Notes under the pieces: model-generated | What the model was told of the DNA's origin: nothing | The model's database searches: none | What the model saw: the letters and a program-made list of their open reading frames with translations, nothing else | Translations under genes and position numbers: made by a program | Shown: positions 24,996 to 33,580 of the stretch, piece by piece | Layout of the letters: the number at the start of each line of letters is the position of its first letter | Position numbering within the stretch: position 1 is the first letter of the stretch | Assembly: GCA_016699915.1 (NCBI GenBank) | Contig: CP064990.1 | Location: 558,001-622,000, forward strand | Length of the DNA stretch: 64,000 bases | DNA from: Neisseriales bacterium | Lineage (GTDB): Bacteria; Pseudomonadota; Gammaproteobacteria; Burkholderiales; Q3-R57-64 | Direction: 5' to 3'

Positions 24996-25319
24996 ATGGC
25001 TATTTTAGTGACGCAAAGAGCTGCAGAACATATTCGCGCTGCACTACAAAAAAGAGGTAAAGGTTTAGGTGTACGCCTAGGCATTAAAATGTCCGGCTGT
25101 TCAGGCATGACTTATAAGCTTGAGTTTATTGATGAAGCACAACCAGATGACGTGCAGTTTGAACATTTTGGTGTAGTCATTTATGCCGACTCAAAAAGTT
25201 TGCCGTATCTTGATGGGACGGAACTGGATTACGCAAAAGAAAGGCTAACGGAAGGCTTCAAATTTAACAATCCAAATGCCAAAAATAGTTGTGGCTGTGG
25301 AAAAAGTTTCTATGCCTAA
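24996..25319 (+). CDS. iscA: Iron-sulfur cluster assembly protein IscA
   Basis: A-type carrier of 107 residues that binds iron or clusters and helps deliver [4Fe-4S] clusters. The three ligand Cys residues, C35, C99 and C101, sit in SGCSGMTY and NSCGCGKSF. It lies between iscU and hscB, and its stop overlaps the hscB start by 8 bases. Confidence 0.98.
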   Translation: MAILVTQRAAEHIRAALQKRGKGLGVRLGIKMSGCSGMTYKLEFIDEAQPDDVQFEHFGVVIYADSKSLPYLDGTELDYAKERLTEGFKFNNPNAKNSCGCGKSFYA

Positions 25320-25863
25320 ACGGGATAAAACACATCTATTGACATGCGATTTCTTCGCCTTATTCGAAGAACCTTATACTTTTATTTTAGATCTTGTAGC
25401 ACTTAAAAAAAAATACTACCGACTAATTGCTACGATACATCCTGATCGTTTTGTAGAAGCTTCAGATACCCAAAAGCAATTTGCCTTACTATTGTCTTCA
25501 CGCTTCAATTCGGGGTGGCAAATTCTCTCAAAACCATTAGAGCGCGCTTGTTATCTCCTGTCTTTGCAAAACATTATCATAACAAATCAAATGGAGACAA
25601 CTTGGCCCAAAGCATGGCTTGAAGAACAAATAGCTTGGCATGAAAGAATCGATCAAGCTCGCTATCATCCTAGTCGGCTAAAAATACTAGCCGATGAACT
25701 TGACACACAAATTGATGATTTTTACCAAGCTTTAGCAGCTCTCTTAACAAATGACTGGCAAACTGCAATACCCATTGTTCAAAAATGGCGTTTTTTTGCC
25801 AAATTAAAGCAAGAAGTTGATGATGCAATCCAATCTTTGACCTACTCAGGTCACCGCATTTAA
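25312..25863 (+). CDS. hscB: Fe-S co-chaperone HscB
   Basis: J-domain protein that brings IscU to HscA. The J-domain has IHPDRF as the HPD motif, with FNSGWQILSKPLERACYLLSL following as in the family. A C-terminal helical domain binds IscU. The start ATG at 25312 overlaps the iscA stop and gives about 183 residues. An upstream ATG at 25276 would lie inside iscA and add residues not seen in the family. Confidence 0.94.
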   Translation: MPKRDKTHLLTCDFFALFEEPYTFILDLVALKKKYYRLIATIHPDRFVEASDTQKQFALLLSSRFNSGWQILSKPLERACYLLSLQNIIITNQMETTWPKAWLEEQIAWHERIDQARYHPSRLKILADELDTQIDDFYQALAALLTNDWQTAIPIVQKWRFFAKLKQEVDDAIQSLTYSGHRI

Positions 25864-25902
25864 CTTAATTTAAACCATGATCAATTACCCGAACTCTTAA
25901 TC

Positions 25903-27777
25903 GTGCCACTTGTACATCTTACAGAACCCGAAACATCTCGTACAAATCTAAAGCGTTATGCGGTAGGTATTGATTTGGGCACAACCCATTCGCTTGTTGC
26001 GATCACTCAAGATGGTCTAGCAACCTGTTTACCCGATGAAAATGGCCAAGTATTATTGCCTTCTGTAGTTCATTATTTAGAAGACGGCTCCTACGAAGTA
26101 GGTTACGATGCCCTGCAACAACAAGCAACAGATCCTGGTCATACCATTACCTCTATCAAACGCATGATGGGAAGAGGAATTGGCGACTTAACGGATACAG
26201 ATTTATTGCCTTACCATTTTACGGATGAGGCAGGTAAGCTTAAAATTTTGATGCATTCATATGCTAAAAGCCCTATCGAAATATCTGCAGCAATATTAAA
26301 TACATTGCGAAAAAGAGCCGAAAAAGCATTGGGTCATTCGTTATATGGCGCAGTGATTACGGTACCAGCTTATTTTGATGAAACGCAACGGCAAGCTACA
26401 AAAGACGCTGCTAAACTTGCTGGCATACCACTTTTACGTCTTTTAAATGAACCCACTGCAGCAGCTATTGCCTATGGATTAGATAACCAAAGTAAGGGAA
26501 TATTTTTAGTATATGACTTAGGGGGTGGGACATTTGATGTATCCATTTTACGTTTATCAGATAGTATATTTGAAGTGATTGCCACAAGTGGCGACGCATT
26601 ACTTGGTGGCGATGATTTTGACCAACGTATTTACTGCTGGATATTAGAACAAGCAGGTCTATCCCAACTGCCAACAATAGATACTAGCGCACTCTTAAGT
26701 CAGGCTAGAAAAGCTAAAGAAATTTTATCGCAAAGCAATAAAGCCGTTATCCAGACACAATTATCAACTGGCCAACATATTCAACTGACGCTAAACGCTC
26801 ATATTTTTGCCAAAATTACCCAAACCCTTGTGAATAAAACATTACATATTGTTGACCAAACCTTAGGTGATGCAAAACTTTCAATTCAGGAAGTAGATGG
26901 CGTAATTATGGTAGGTGGTGCAACTTATATGCCAACCATTCAAAAAGCGATGCGTAACTATTATCAACGACCTTTATTAACCAATCTGAATCCAGAAAAG
27001 ATTGTTGCATTAGGAGCCGCGCAACAAGCTCATGTTTTAGCAGGTAATCGCCATAGGGACTGGCTGCTTTTAGATGTTATTCCGCTTTCTTTGGGTATTG
27101 AAACTATGGGAGAGCTTGTTGAAAAAATCATCCCACGCAATAGCACTCTTCCCATTGCAAAATCTCAGGAATTTACAACATATCAAGATGGGCAAACCGC
27201 CATGATGATTCATGTACTCCAGGGAGAAAGGGAGTTAGTAGCGGATTGTCGATCATTAGCACGTTTTACGCTACGCAATATTCCACCCATGGCAGCCGGA
27301 GTAGCACGTATTCGCGTCACCTTCCAAGTCAATATGGATGGTTTGTTATCGGTCAGCGCCGAAGAACTGACGACACATATTATAGCCAGTATTGAAGTGA
27401 AACCAACTTATGGTTTATCTGAAGCTGATATTCAACATATGCTAGAAACATCCCTTGATCATTTACATGAAGATATCCATGCTCGAAGATTGCAAGAATC
27501 AAAATTAAATGCCCAAATATTGCTCAAAGAGACCAAAAAAGCTCTTGAAGAAGATGCGGATTTATTAACTGATCAAGCACATACTGATATTAGCTTAGCA
27601 ATCGCCGAACTACAAACTCAACTTCATCACGCAAAAGAGGCTGCCAAAATCAATGAAGCGCAAGCTGAGCTCATTAAAGCAACTGATGATTTTGCGGCTC
27701 TACGGATGAACCGTAGTATTCAATCGGCCTTGAAGGGACAACATATCAACACTTTACCAATAAAGGATAATTCATGA
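25903..27777 (+). CDS. hscA: Fe-S protein chaperone HscA
   Basis: Hsp70-type ATPase specialised for IscU. 624 residues. The ATPase domain begins with AVGIDLGTTHSLVAI and includes LNEPTAAAIAYGLD and YDLGGGTFDVSIL. The substrate-binding domain starts near residue 390 and a helical lid follows. The start codon is GTG; the N-terminal PLVHLTEPE matches HscA rather than DnaK. The stop overlaps the ferredoxin start by four bases (ATGA). Confidence 0.97.
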   Translation: MPLVHLTEPETSRTNLKRYAVGIDLGTTHSLVAITQDGLATCLPDENGQVLLPSVVHYLEDGSYEVGYDALQQQATDPGHTITSIKRMMGRGIGDLTDTDLLPYHFTDEAGKLKILMHSYAKSPIEISAAILNTLRKRAEKALGHSLYGAVITVPAYFDETQRQATKDAAKLAGIPLLRLLNEPTAAAIAYGLDNQSKGIFLVYDLGGGTFDVSILRLSDSIFEVIATSGDALLGGDDFDQRIYCWILEQAGLSQLPTIDTSALLSQARKAKEILSQSNKAVIQTQLSTGQHIQLTLNAHIFAKITQTLVNKTLHIVDQTLGDAKLSIQEVDGVIMVGGATYMPTIQKAMRNYYQRPLLTNLNPEKIVALGAAQQAHVLAGNRHRDWLLLDVIPLSLGIETMGELVEKIIPRNSTLPIAKSQEFTTYQDGQTAMMIHVLQGERELVADCRSLARFTLRNIPPMAAGVARIRVTFQVNMDGLLSVSAEELTTHIIASIEVKPTYGLSEADIQHMLETSLDHLHEDIHARRLQESKLNAQILLKETKKALEEDADLLTDQAHTDISLAIAELQTQLHHAKEAAKINEAQAELIKATDDFAALRMNRSIQSALKGQHINTLPIKDNS

Positions 27778-28112
27778 CACAAATTATGATACTTCCTCAC
27801 CCTGATATCTGCCCAACTGGTACAACAATTGAAGTAACAAAAGGTGTTTCTATCTGTAAGAATTTACTTAACCACAATATTTTGATTGAACACGCCTGTG
27901 AAATGTCCTGTGCTTGTGCAACCTGTCATGTTATTGTCAGGGCAGGTTTTGAATCGCTCAAACCTGCTGAAGAAGAAGAAGAAGATCTATTGGATAAAGC
28001 ATGGGGGTTGGAAAATCATTCTCGTTTATCTTGCCAAGCAATCGTCAACGAGGAAGACCTTGTCATCGAAATACCGCTTTATAGCATCAACCACGCTAAA
28101 GAAAATAATTAA
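27774..28112 (+). CDS. fdx: isc-type [2Fe-2S] ferredoxin
   Basis: Adrenodoxin-like electron donor for cluster assembly. 112 residues. Cluster ligands are C42, C48, C51 and C87. An acidic stretch (AEEEEEDLLDKA, about 65-76) is the usual partner-binding surface. Overlaps hscA. Many isc operons continue with iscX; no such frame follows before the tRNA-Ser gene. Confidence 0.97.
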   Translation: MTQIMILPHPDICPTGTTIEVTKGVSICKNLLNHNILIEHACEMSCACATCHVIVRAGFESLKPAEEEEEDLLDKAWGLENHSRLSCQAIVNEEDLVIEIPLYSINHAKENN

Positions 28113-28181
28113 TACATGTTTATGCTTACCCAAAATTAGGCAGCCGATCGCTGTTTGTACATTTGCACCAAAAAAAATAGA

Positions 28182-28271
28182 TGGCGGAGACGGTGAGATT
28201 CGAACTCACGGAGAGCTTGCGCCCTCGTCAGTTTTCAAGACTGATCCATTCAACCGCTCTGGCACGTCTCC
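28182..28271 (-). tRNA. tRNA-Ser (anticodon TGA)
   Basis: Cloverleaf on the minus strand. Acceptor GGAGACG pairs with CGTCTCC, discriminator G, encoded CCA (28182-28184). The anticodon stem TCAGT/ACTGA encloses loop CTTGAAA, anticodon TGA. A long variable arm (GAGGGCGCAAGCTCTC region) identifies a class II serine tRNA. T loop TTCGAAT. 90 nucleotides including CCA. Confidence 0.96.
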
Positions 28272-28446
28272 ATCTTTCCAAGGTAATTAGCGCTGGATGA
28301 CTTTATTTCTTTTTAAGATATACAAAAAGAAATAAAACGGAAAATAGCAGCCTGTGTTCCAGTATACACAATATTCTTTCCTAAAAAAAATACTCATTTA
28401 ATTCAGCGATAGTGCCTGATTGGATGCAATGAAATAATGGTAGCGT

Positions 28447-29229
28447 TTATTTTTCCACAAAGGCTCGTTCAATTACATAATCACGTTGATCCCCAATCTT
28501 CATTGATGCCTCCATACCTAATTGGTCCAATATGGTTGTACAATCTTTTAATACTTCTTGGCTACCACATATCATGGCTCGATCCTGTTTTGGATCAATG
28601 GGTGGCAACTGAATATCTTTAAATAATTGACCGCTTGTCATGAGTATCGAAAGTCTACCCTGGTGATGAAAGGACTCACGGGTTACGGTTGGATAATAAA
28701 TCAGCTGGTTACGAACCATATCACCTAAATATTCATGCTGCGGTAATTCTTCTGTAATCAATTTTTCATAAGCCAATTCACTTTTATAGCGTACGCCATG
28801 CGTTAAGATAATTTTATCAAAACGCTCATATGTTTCAGGATCTTTAATGATGCTTAAAAAAGGAGCGAGTCCTGTTCCGGTTGACAATAAATATAAATTT
28901 CGCCCTGGTCGCAAATCAGAAATCACTAAAGTTCCTGTTGGTTTTTTGCTCACTATAATCTGATCGTCAACTTTTAAATGTTGAAGACGCGACGTTAGGG
29001 GTCCATCTGGTACTTTGATGCTATAAAACTCTAAAAATTCTTCATAGTTAGCACTGACAATACTGTAAGCACGCATAATAGAATGCCCTTCAATGGGCAA
29101 ACCAATCATAATGAATTGACCATTTTCAAAACGCAAAGCCGGGTCGCGTGTTGTTGTAAAACTGAATAGTGTACTATTCCAGTGATGAATACTTAACACC
29201 TTTTCAAGAAACATATTTTGCAAAGTCAT
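28447..29229 (-). CDS. fpr: Ferredoxin-NADP(+) reductase
   Basis: FAD enzyme moving electrons between NADPH and ferredoxin or flavodoxin. 260 residues. The FAD site is RAYSIVSANYEE, the NADP-binding loop is LLSTGTGLAPFLSII, and the C-terminal VIERAFVEK is typical of the bacterial Fpr subclass. It could reduce the isc ferredoxin encoded nearby, although it is on the opposite strand. Starts 34 bases after the MscS-like gene, probably co-transcribed. Confidence 0.94.
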   Translation of the reverse strand: MTLQNMFLEKVLSIHHWNSTLFSFTTTRDPALRFENGQFIMIGLPIEGHSIMRAYSIVSANYEEFLEFYSIKVPDGPLTSRLQHLKVDDQIIVSKKPTGTLVISDLRPGRNLYLLSTGTGLAPFLSIIKDPETYERFDKIILTHGVRYKSELAYEKLITEELPQHEYLGDMVRNQLIYYPTVTRESFHHQGRLSILMTSGQLFKDIQLPPIDPKQDRAMICGSQEVLKDCTTILDQLGMEASMKIGDQRDYVIERAFVEK

Positions 29230-29263
29230 GATGAATCACTTTTTTTAAAAAAGTAGGCTGAAA

Positions 29264-30178
29264 TTAGCTCACCTCGTTCGTTGATGGCAAGGTATGGCTC
29301 TTCTGATTTTGATCATAAATAGCCGTCATAAAATGACGCAAAATCTCCTGCTCAATAGCATAAAGACGATTAACGGGCACCACAATACGCAAAACACATT
29401 TATAGTGCTGCGCATCAACCGGAAAAATCGCAACATTCGGTTTTGCTGAAGGGATACCCAAAAAACGCCTTTTTTCATCATGACTGATATGGCGATAAGC
29501 GTCTGTAAAAAAAGGAGCGCAAATATCTTTAGCAAGATTCGTTAAAGTAGTACTGACATGCTCGGCACTAATCGTATTGCTGATGGGAATCGTAATAGAG
29601 TGGACAATATATTGCCCCATGGTATACCCTCTTACAAGCGGATACTCAAGCAATATACTATGTGGTAGACTGACGATGCGACCGGAATGCTGATTAACAA
29701 AAGAGTCAGGCCCGATCTCCATGATCGTGGTAGACAACATGGTAATATCAATAACAATACCCCGGTAGGGTCCCGTTTCGCGATATGGGCCCACTTCAAT
29801 TAAATCACCCAGCGAATAACTGTTGACCGCGGCTCTAAAAAATGACCCAAGCAAGCACATAATTAATTCTTTTGTTGCGATCGCAAAGGCTGCTGCAACA
29901 GCAACTAAGGAAAGCGCAAAAGCTGCTAAAGCTCTTGACCAAATGACAATTACGCCAATTAAGGTCAATAAGATAATGCAGTTTCGTAAATTCACAGACC
30001 AGTAGCGCTTATCATTTATACTCATATTCTTGTTTAAAGAAAGAGCATGTACAACCAAAGCACGAACGAAGAGTAATAGTAAAATCAATAAAATAGACTT
30101 AACCACGCGACTTGCCGAGCCGCTAATGGCCATGTGAAACCAATAATCTAACTTGTCCCAATCAAAAAATTGACGCAT
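29264..30178 (-). CDS. MscS-family small mechanosensitive channel
   Basis: 304-residue inner-membrane channel protein. Three hydrophobic helices lie at about 22-46, 66-85 and 88-115; the last is the Ala/Gly-rich pore helix (FALSLVAVAAAFAIATKELI). The MscS beta-domain follows, with GDLIEVGPYRETGPYRGIVIDITMLSTTI and a PHSILLEYPLVRGY stretch. Family role is release of solutes on osmotic downshift. Paralogue class (MscS or YbdG/YnaI-like) cannot be fixed. Confidence 0.88.
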   Translation of the reverse strand: MRQFFDWDKLDYWFHMAISGSASRVVKSILLILLLLFVRALVVHALSLNKNMSINDKRYWSVNLRNCIILLTLIGVIVIWSRALAAFALSLVAVAAAFAIATKELIMCLLGSFFRAAVNSYSLGDLIEVGPYRETGPYRGIVIDITMLSTTIMEIGPDSFVNQHSGRIVSLPHSILLEYPLVRGYTMGQYIVHSITIPISNTISAEHVSTTLTNLAKDICAPFFTDAYRHISHDEKRRFLGIPSAKPNVAIFPVDAQHYKCVLRIVVPVNRLYAIEQEILRHFMTAIYDQNQKSHTLPSTNEVS

Positions 30179-30357
30179 CGCTCTGATAACTTCAATGATA
30201 TTAAAATAGTGAGAACATTAACGCTAAAAACAACATTTATGCTGGACATTGTAGCAAAATTGTAAATGCTCGGCACAAATGCATTGCATAATACGCTTTA
30301 TGCCACAATGTGAAGAACAAAACCATTTCAATTAACAGAAGATATGAAATAAAAAAT

Positions 30358-31164
30358 ATGCTTAAAATTGGATTTATTGGCGTTGGAAATATGACCCGCG
30401 CAATGATTGCTGGTATTCGCCTTACCCAGCCAACTTGGCAGCTATCGGGTTTTGATCGGCATCCTGAAAAGTTAACATTAATGGAAAAGCAATATGCTTT
30501 GATGGCTACTTCAACACTTGAAGCACTTGTTAATACAAGCGATTACTTAGTGGTTGCTGTCAAACCATCAGCATATGCAGCAATACTGAAAACTCTGAAA
30601 ACTTACCTAAAACCCCAACAAGTTATCATTACTGTTGCAGCTGGCTATCCAATTGATCGCACGCAAAACGATTTAGGTGATCACGCAAAAATTGTTCGAG
30701 CAATGCCTAACACACCTGCATCCATAGGTTCTGCTATGAGTGCAATAGCCTTTAATACCCACATCACTGAAGCAGAGGCGGCACAAAGCCGTGCTATTTT
30801 TGAGAGCTTTGGCAAAGTAATTCAATTAGATGAAAAATATTTTGATATATTTTCAGCAGTCAGCGGCTCATTGCCAGCTTATATATGCTTGATTCTAGAA
30901 GCTTTATCCGATGCAGCAGTATACCATGGTTTACCCAGAGAACAAAGCTACGAAATCATTAGCCAAGCCATCCAAGGTTCAGCCAAATGGATACAAGATA
31001 GCCAAGAACATCCAGCTATCCTCAAAGATCAAGTTTGCTCTCCGGGTGGCACCACCATCGCGGCCATCACCGCTCTTGAAAAAGGCTGCTTACGTAACAC
31101 GTTGATAAATGCAATTGATGCTTGTATGGATCGCACAAGAACATTGCAAAAACCTTCAACTTAA
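30358..31164 (+). CDS. proC: Pyrroline-5-carboxylate reductase
   Basis: Last step of proline synthesis. 268 residues. The dinucleotide-binding motif is IGFIGVGNMTRAMIAG. VRAMPNTPASIGSAM and the C-terminal DQVCSPGGTTIAAITALEKG are the family signatures. Start taken at ATG 30358; an open extension to a GTG at 30310 has no family support. Confidence 0.97.
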   Translation: MLKIGFIGVGNMTRAMIAGIRLTQPTWQLSGFDRHPEKLTLMEKQYALMATSTLEALVNTSDYLVVAVKPSAYAAILKTLKTYLKPQQVIITVAAGYPIDRTQNDLGDHAKIVRAMPNTPASIGSAMSAIAFNTHITEAEAAQSRAIFESFGKVIQLDEKYFDIFSAVSGSLPAYICLILEALSDAAVYHGLPREQSYEIISQAIQGSAKWIQDSQEHPAILKDQVCSPGGTTIAAITALEKGCLRNTLINAIDACMDRTRTLQKPST

Positions 31165-31245
31165 ACCAGAGTTCATCATTAAAAAAAACTTAGGTCATTG
31201 ATTTTAAGGAGTTTTACTATCACGAAATACGCTAAAGAAAATTCA

Positions 31246-31995
31246 ATGAAGACTCAACAAGTACTTGGCAGGCATTCTGCTCCCTTTATATCCGATAATA
31301 GATTGCCTGATTGCCGAGCAATGAGCAGGTTTTATCAGTGGATCTATGACAACCCAAAGCAAGCTCGTCGATTGGATCGTATTTGGATTATAAAACTCCT
31401 GCTTTTTTTTCAAGACCAGCGTCTAATATGCTGGTACTTAAACCAAATTGAACAAGGATCCAAAGTTTGGCAAGTTGCTAATGTATATGGTGATTTAATT
31501 TGCCAAGTTGCCCGTAAAATTGGCCAAAAAGGTATTTTCCATTTAACAGATATCTCAGCAACACAAATCCGCCGTAGCAAAAATAAATTGAACAAATATC
31601 CTTGGTCTAGCACAATGCATACCGATGCCACTCAATTCTCAGGTAATCCCCCTTATGATTTAATTTGTAGCTTCTTTCTATTGCACGAAATACCCGATCA
31701 AAAAAAACAAGAGCTGATTGATAACATGCTCAATAAATTATCAGCAGACGGCAAAGCTATTTTCATTGATTACCATAAACCAGCATTATGGCATCCGGTT
31801 CGTTATATTTTGATGTGTATTAATCGGTTTTTAGAGCCCTTTTCCTATGCGCTGTGGCAACATGAAATTAAAGATTTTGCAAGTTGTGCTGACGCTTTTA
31901 CCTGGACAAAGCACACGATGTTTGGCGGGGTTTATCAATGCGTCGTCGCTCAACCTATTTACCATCATATAGAAAAATTGGTTTCGAACCATTAA
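31246..31995 (+). CDS. rquA: Rhodoquinone biosynthesis protein RquA
   Basis: Probable RquA, which converts ubiquinone to rhodoquinone with SAM as amino donor. Rhodoquinone carries electrons to fumarate reductase at low oxygen. Class I methyltransferase-like fold, but the SAM motif I is altered to WQVANVYGDLICQVA instead of DxGxGxG, a known RquA trait. Other RquA-like stretches are WIYDNPKQARRLDR, FFLLHEIP, IDYHKPALWHPVRYI, LEPFSYALWQHEI and MFGGVYQCVVA. The first ATG (31246) lacks a good ribosome-binding site. A perfect TAAGGAG (31205-31211) points instead to ATC at 31219, so the protein may be nine residues longer. Identification rests on recalled motif patterns. Confidence 0.82.
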   Translation: MKTQQVLGRHSAPFISDNRLPDCRAMSRFYQWIYDNPKQARRLDRIWIIKLLLFFQDQRLICWYLNQIEQGSKVWQVANVYGDLICQVARKIGQKGIFHLTDISATQIRRSKNKLNKYPWSSTMHTDATQFSGNPPYDLICSFFLLHEIPDQKKQELIDNMLNKLSADGKAIFIDYHKPALWHPVRYILMCINRFLEPFSYALWQHEIKDFASCADAFTWTKHTMFGGVYQCVVAQPIYHHIEKLVSNH

Positions 31996-32062
31996 CGCTG
32001 TTCAATCTACATGAAGCTCAGCGACGAACGGGTAGTTGACTAGCTAACCATATAATGGTAGG

Positions 32063-33577
32063 ATGTCGGTTCTACCCAGTTCATGTAATACTCTTGTCTT
32101 TAAAATTGCAGAGGTTCACGATATTTCTCGCGCACCAAAATTAAAACGCCTACTGAAAACTAGGCATTTATCAATGGTTGCAATTGGCGGTGCAATCGGT
32201 ACGGGGCTATTTGTCGCCTCTGGTGCAACCGTCGCTCAAGCAGGTCCCGGTAGCGCAATCATTGTCTACGCATTAGTAGGCATAATGGTCTATTTTTTAA
32301 TGACCAGTCTTGGAGAATTGACAACCTATACCCCTCTTTCCGGTTCATTTGCTAGCTTTGGGTCACGTTATGTTGATGAAGGGTTTGGTTTTGCGATCGG
32401 CTGGAATTATTGGTACAACTGGGCCATTACTGTTGCAGTTGACTTAGCTGCAGCACAGTTAGTCATGAAATATTGGTTACCCAATACACCGGGTGTCTTA
32501 TGGAGTGTTTTATTTTTAGTCATTATTTTTTTACTCAACTATATTTCAGTTAGGGGCTTTGGGGAAGGAGAATTCGTTTTTTCTTCCATCAAAATCATTG
32601 TCGTCACGCTCTTTTTAATAACTGGCCTAAGTATGGTAGTTGGGGTTTTGTTAGACAGTAATCCATCCACTGGATGGCAAAATTTAACAACTGCTGAAGC
32701 ACCTTTTGTAGGTGGGATACCTGCCATGTTGAGTATTGCAATGGTTGCCGCGTTCTCATTTCAAGGCACGGAGCTCATTGGAGTGGCAGCTGGTGAATCC
32801 GATAACCCATCTAAGAGTATCCCACAAGCTATCCGGAAGATTTTCTGGCGAATTTTGCTATTCTATATCCTCGCTATTTTTATTATCAGTATCCTAATCC
32901 CCTATACAGATCCCAATCTACTAAGAAATGAAGCAACAGATATTGCTATTAGCCCTTTTACTCTAGTACTCAAAAGGGCAGGATTAGCTAGTGCAGCAGC
33001 CGTGATGAATGCTGTGGTATTAACCTCTGTTTTGTCTGCTGGAAATTCGGGTATGTACGCTGCGACCCGTACGTTATATGCTCTTGCAACAGAAGGTAAA
33101 GCACCGCGTATTTTCGCAAAACTTTCTGCTAATGGTATTCCGCAAAACGCCCTTTACGCAACAACGATTGTTGCACTACTTTGCTCGTTAACTATGCTTT
33201 TCCCAGAAAAAACAGTATACGTTTGGCTACTTAATCTTTCTGCTATGACGGGTATCATTATGTGGCTAGGTATTGCAATTTGTCACTACCGCTTTCGTAA
33301 AGGCTTTTTACTGCAAGGTCACGCTTTGAACACATTGCCTTATCGCGCAAAATGGTTTCCATTCGGCTCCATTTTCGCCTTGTTATGCTGTTTTTTAATC
33401 ATACTCGGTCAAAGTCTGCAGAGCATTTTATCAGGTCAAATAAACTGGCTATCCTTTCTCGGGGCTTATGTCAGCATTCCCCTATTTTTAATCACTTGGT
33501 TGGTTTATCGTGTCGTTCGTAAAGTTCATATCGTCTCTTACCAGGCAATGGATTTTACACGCCCTACCAATCGGTAG
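32063..33577 (+). CDS. lysP: Lysine-specific permease
   Basis: APC-superfamily proton-coupled lysine importer. 504 residues, about 12 membrane helices. It is similar to E. coli LysP almost end to end: RHLSMVAIGGAIGTGLFVASG, MVYFLMTSLGELTTY, FGFAIGWNYWYNWAITVAVDL, FSFQGTELIGVAAGES, ISPFTLVLKRAGLASAAAVMN and LSAGNSGMYAATRTLYALA blocks. A TATAAT box at 32051-32056 lies just before the ATG, so the true start could be a little downstream. Stops 3 bases from the convergent pmbA stop. Confidence 0.93.
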   Translation: MSVLPSSCNTLVFKIAEVHDISRAPKLKRLLKTRHLSMVAIGGAIGTGLFVASGATVAQAGPGSAIIVYALVGIMVYFLMTSLGELTTYTPLSGSFASFGSRYVDEGFGFAIGWNYWYNWAITVAVDLAAAQLVMKYWLPNTPGVLWSVLFLVIIFLLNYISVRGFGEGEFVFSSIKIIVVTLFLITGLSMVVGVLLDSNPSTGWQNLTTAEAPFVGGIPAMLSIAMVAAFSFQGTELIGVAAGESDNPSKSIPQAIRKIFWRILLFYILAIFIISILIPYTDPNLLRNEATDIAISPFTLVLKRAGLASAAAVMNAVVLTSVLSAGNSGMYAATRTLYALATEGKAPRIFAKLSANGIPQNALYATTIVALLCSLTMLFPEKTVYVWLLNLSAMTGIIMWLGIAICHYRFRKGFLLQGHALNTLPYRAKWFPFGSIFALLCCFLIILGQSLQSILSGQINWLSFLGAYVSIPLFLITWLVYRVVRKVHIVSYQAMDFTRPTNR

Positions 33578-33580
33578 ACA

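Noticed and set aside
27886..28290. 134-codon frame covering the end of fdx and the tRNA-Ser locus
   Set aside because: It overlaps a clear ferredoxin gene in another frame and runs through a tRNA gene on the opposite strand; it has no coding character.
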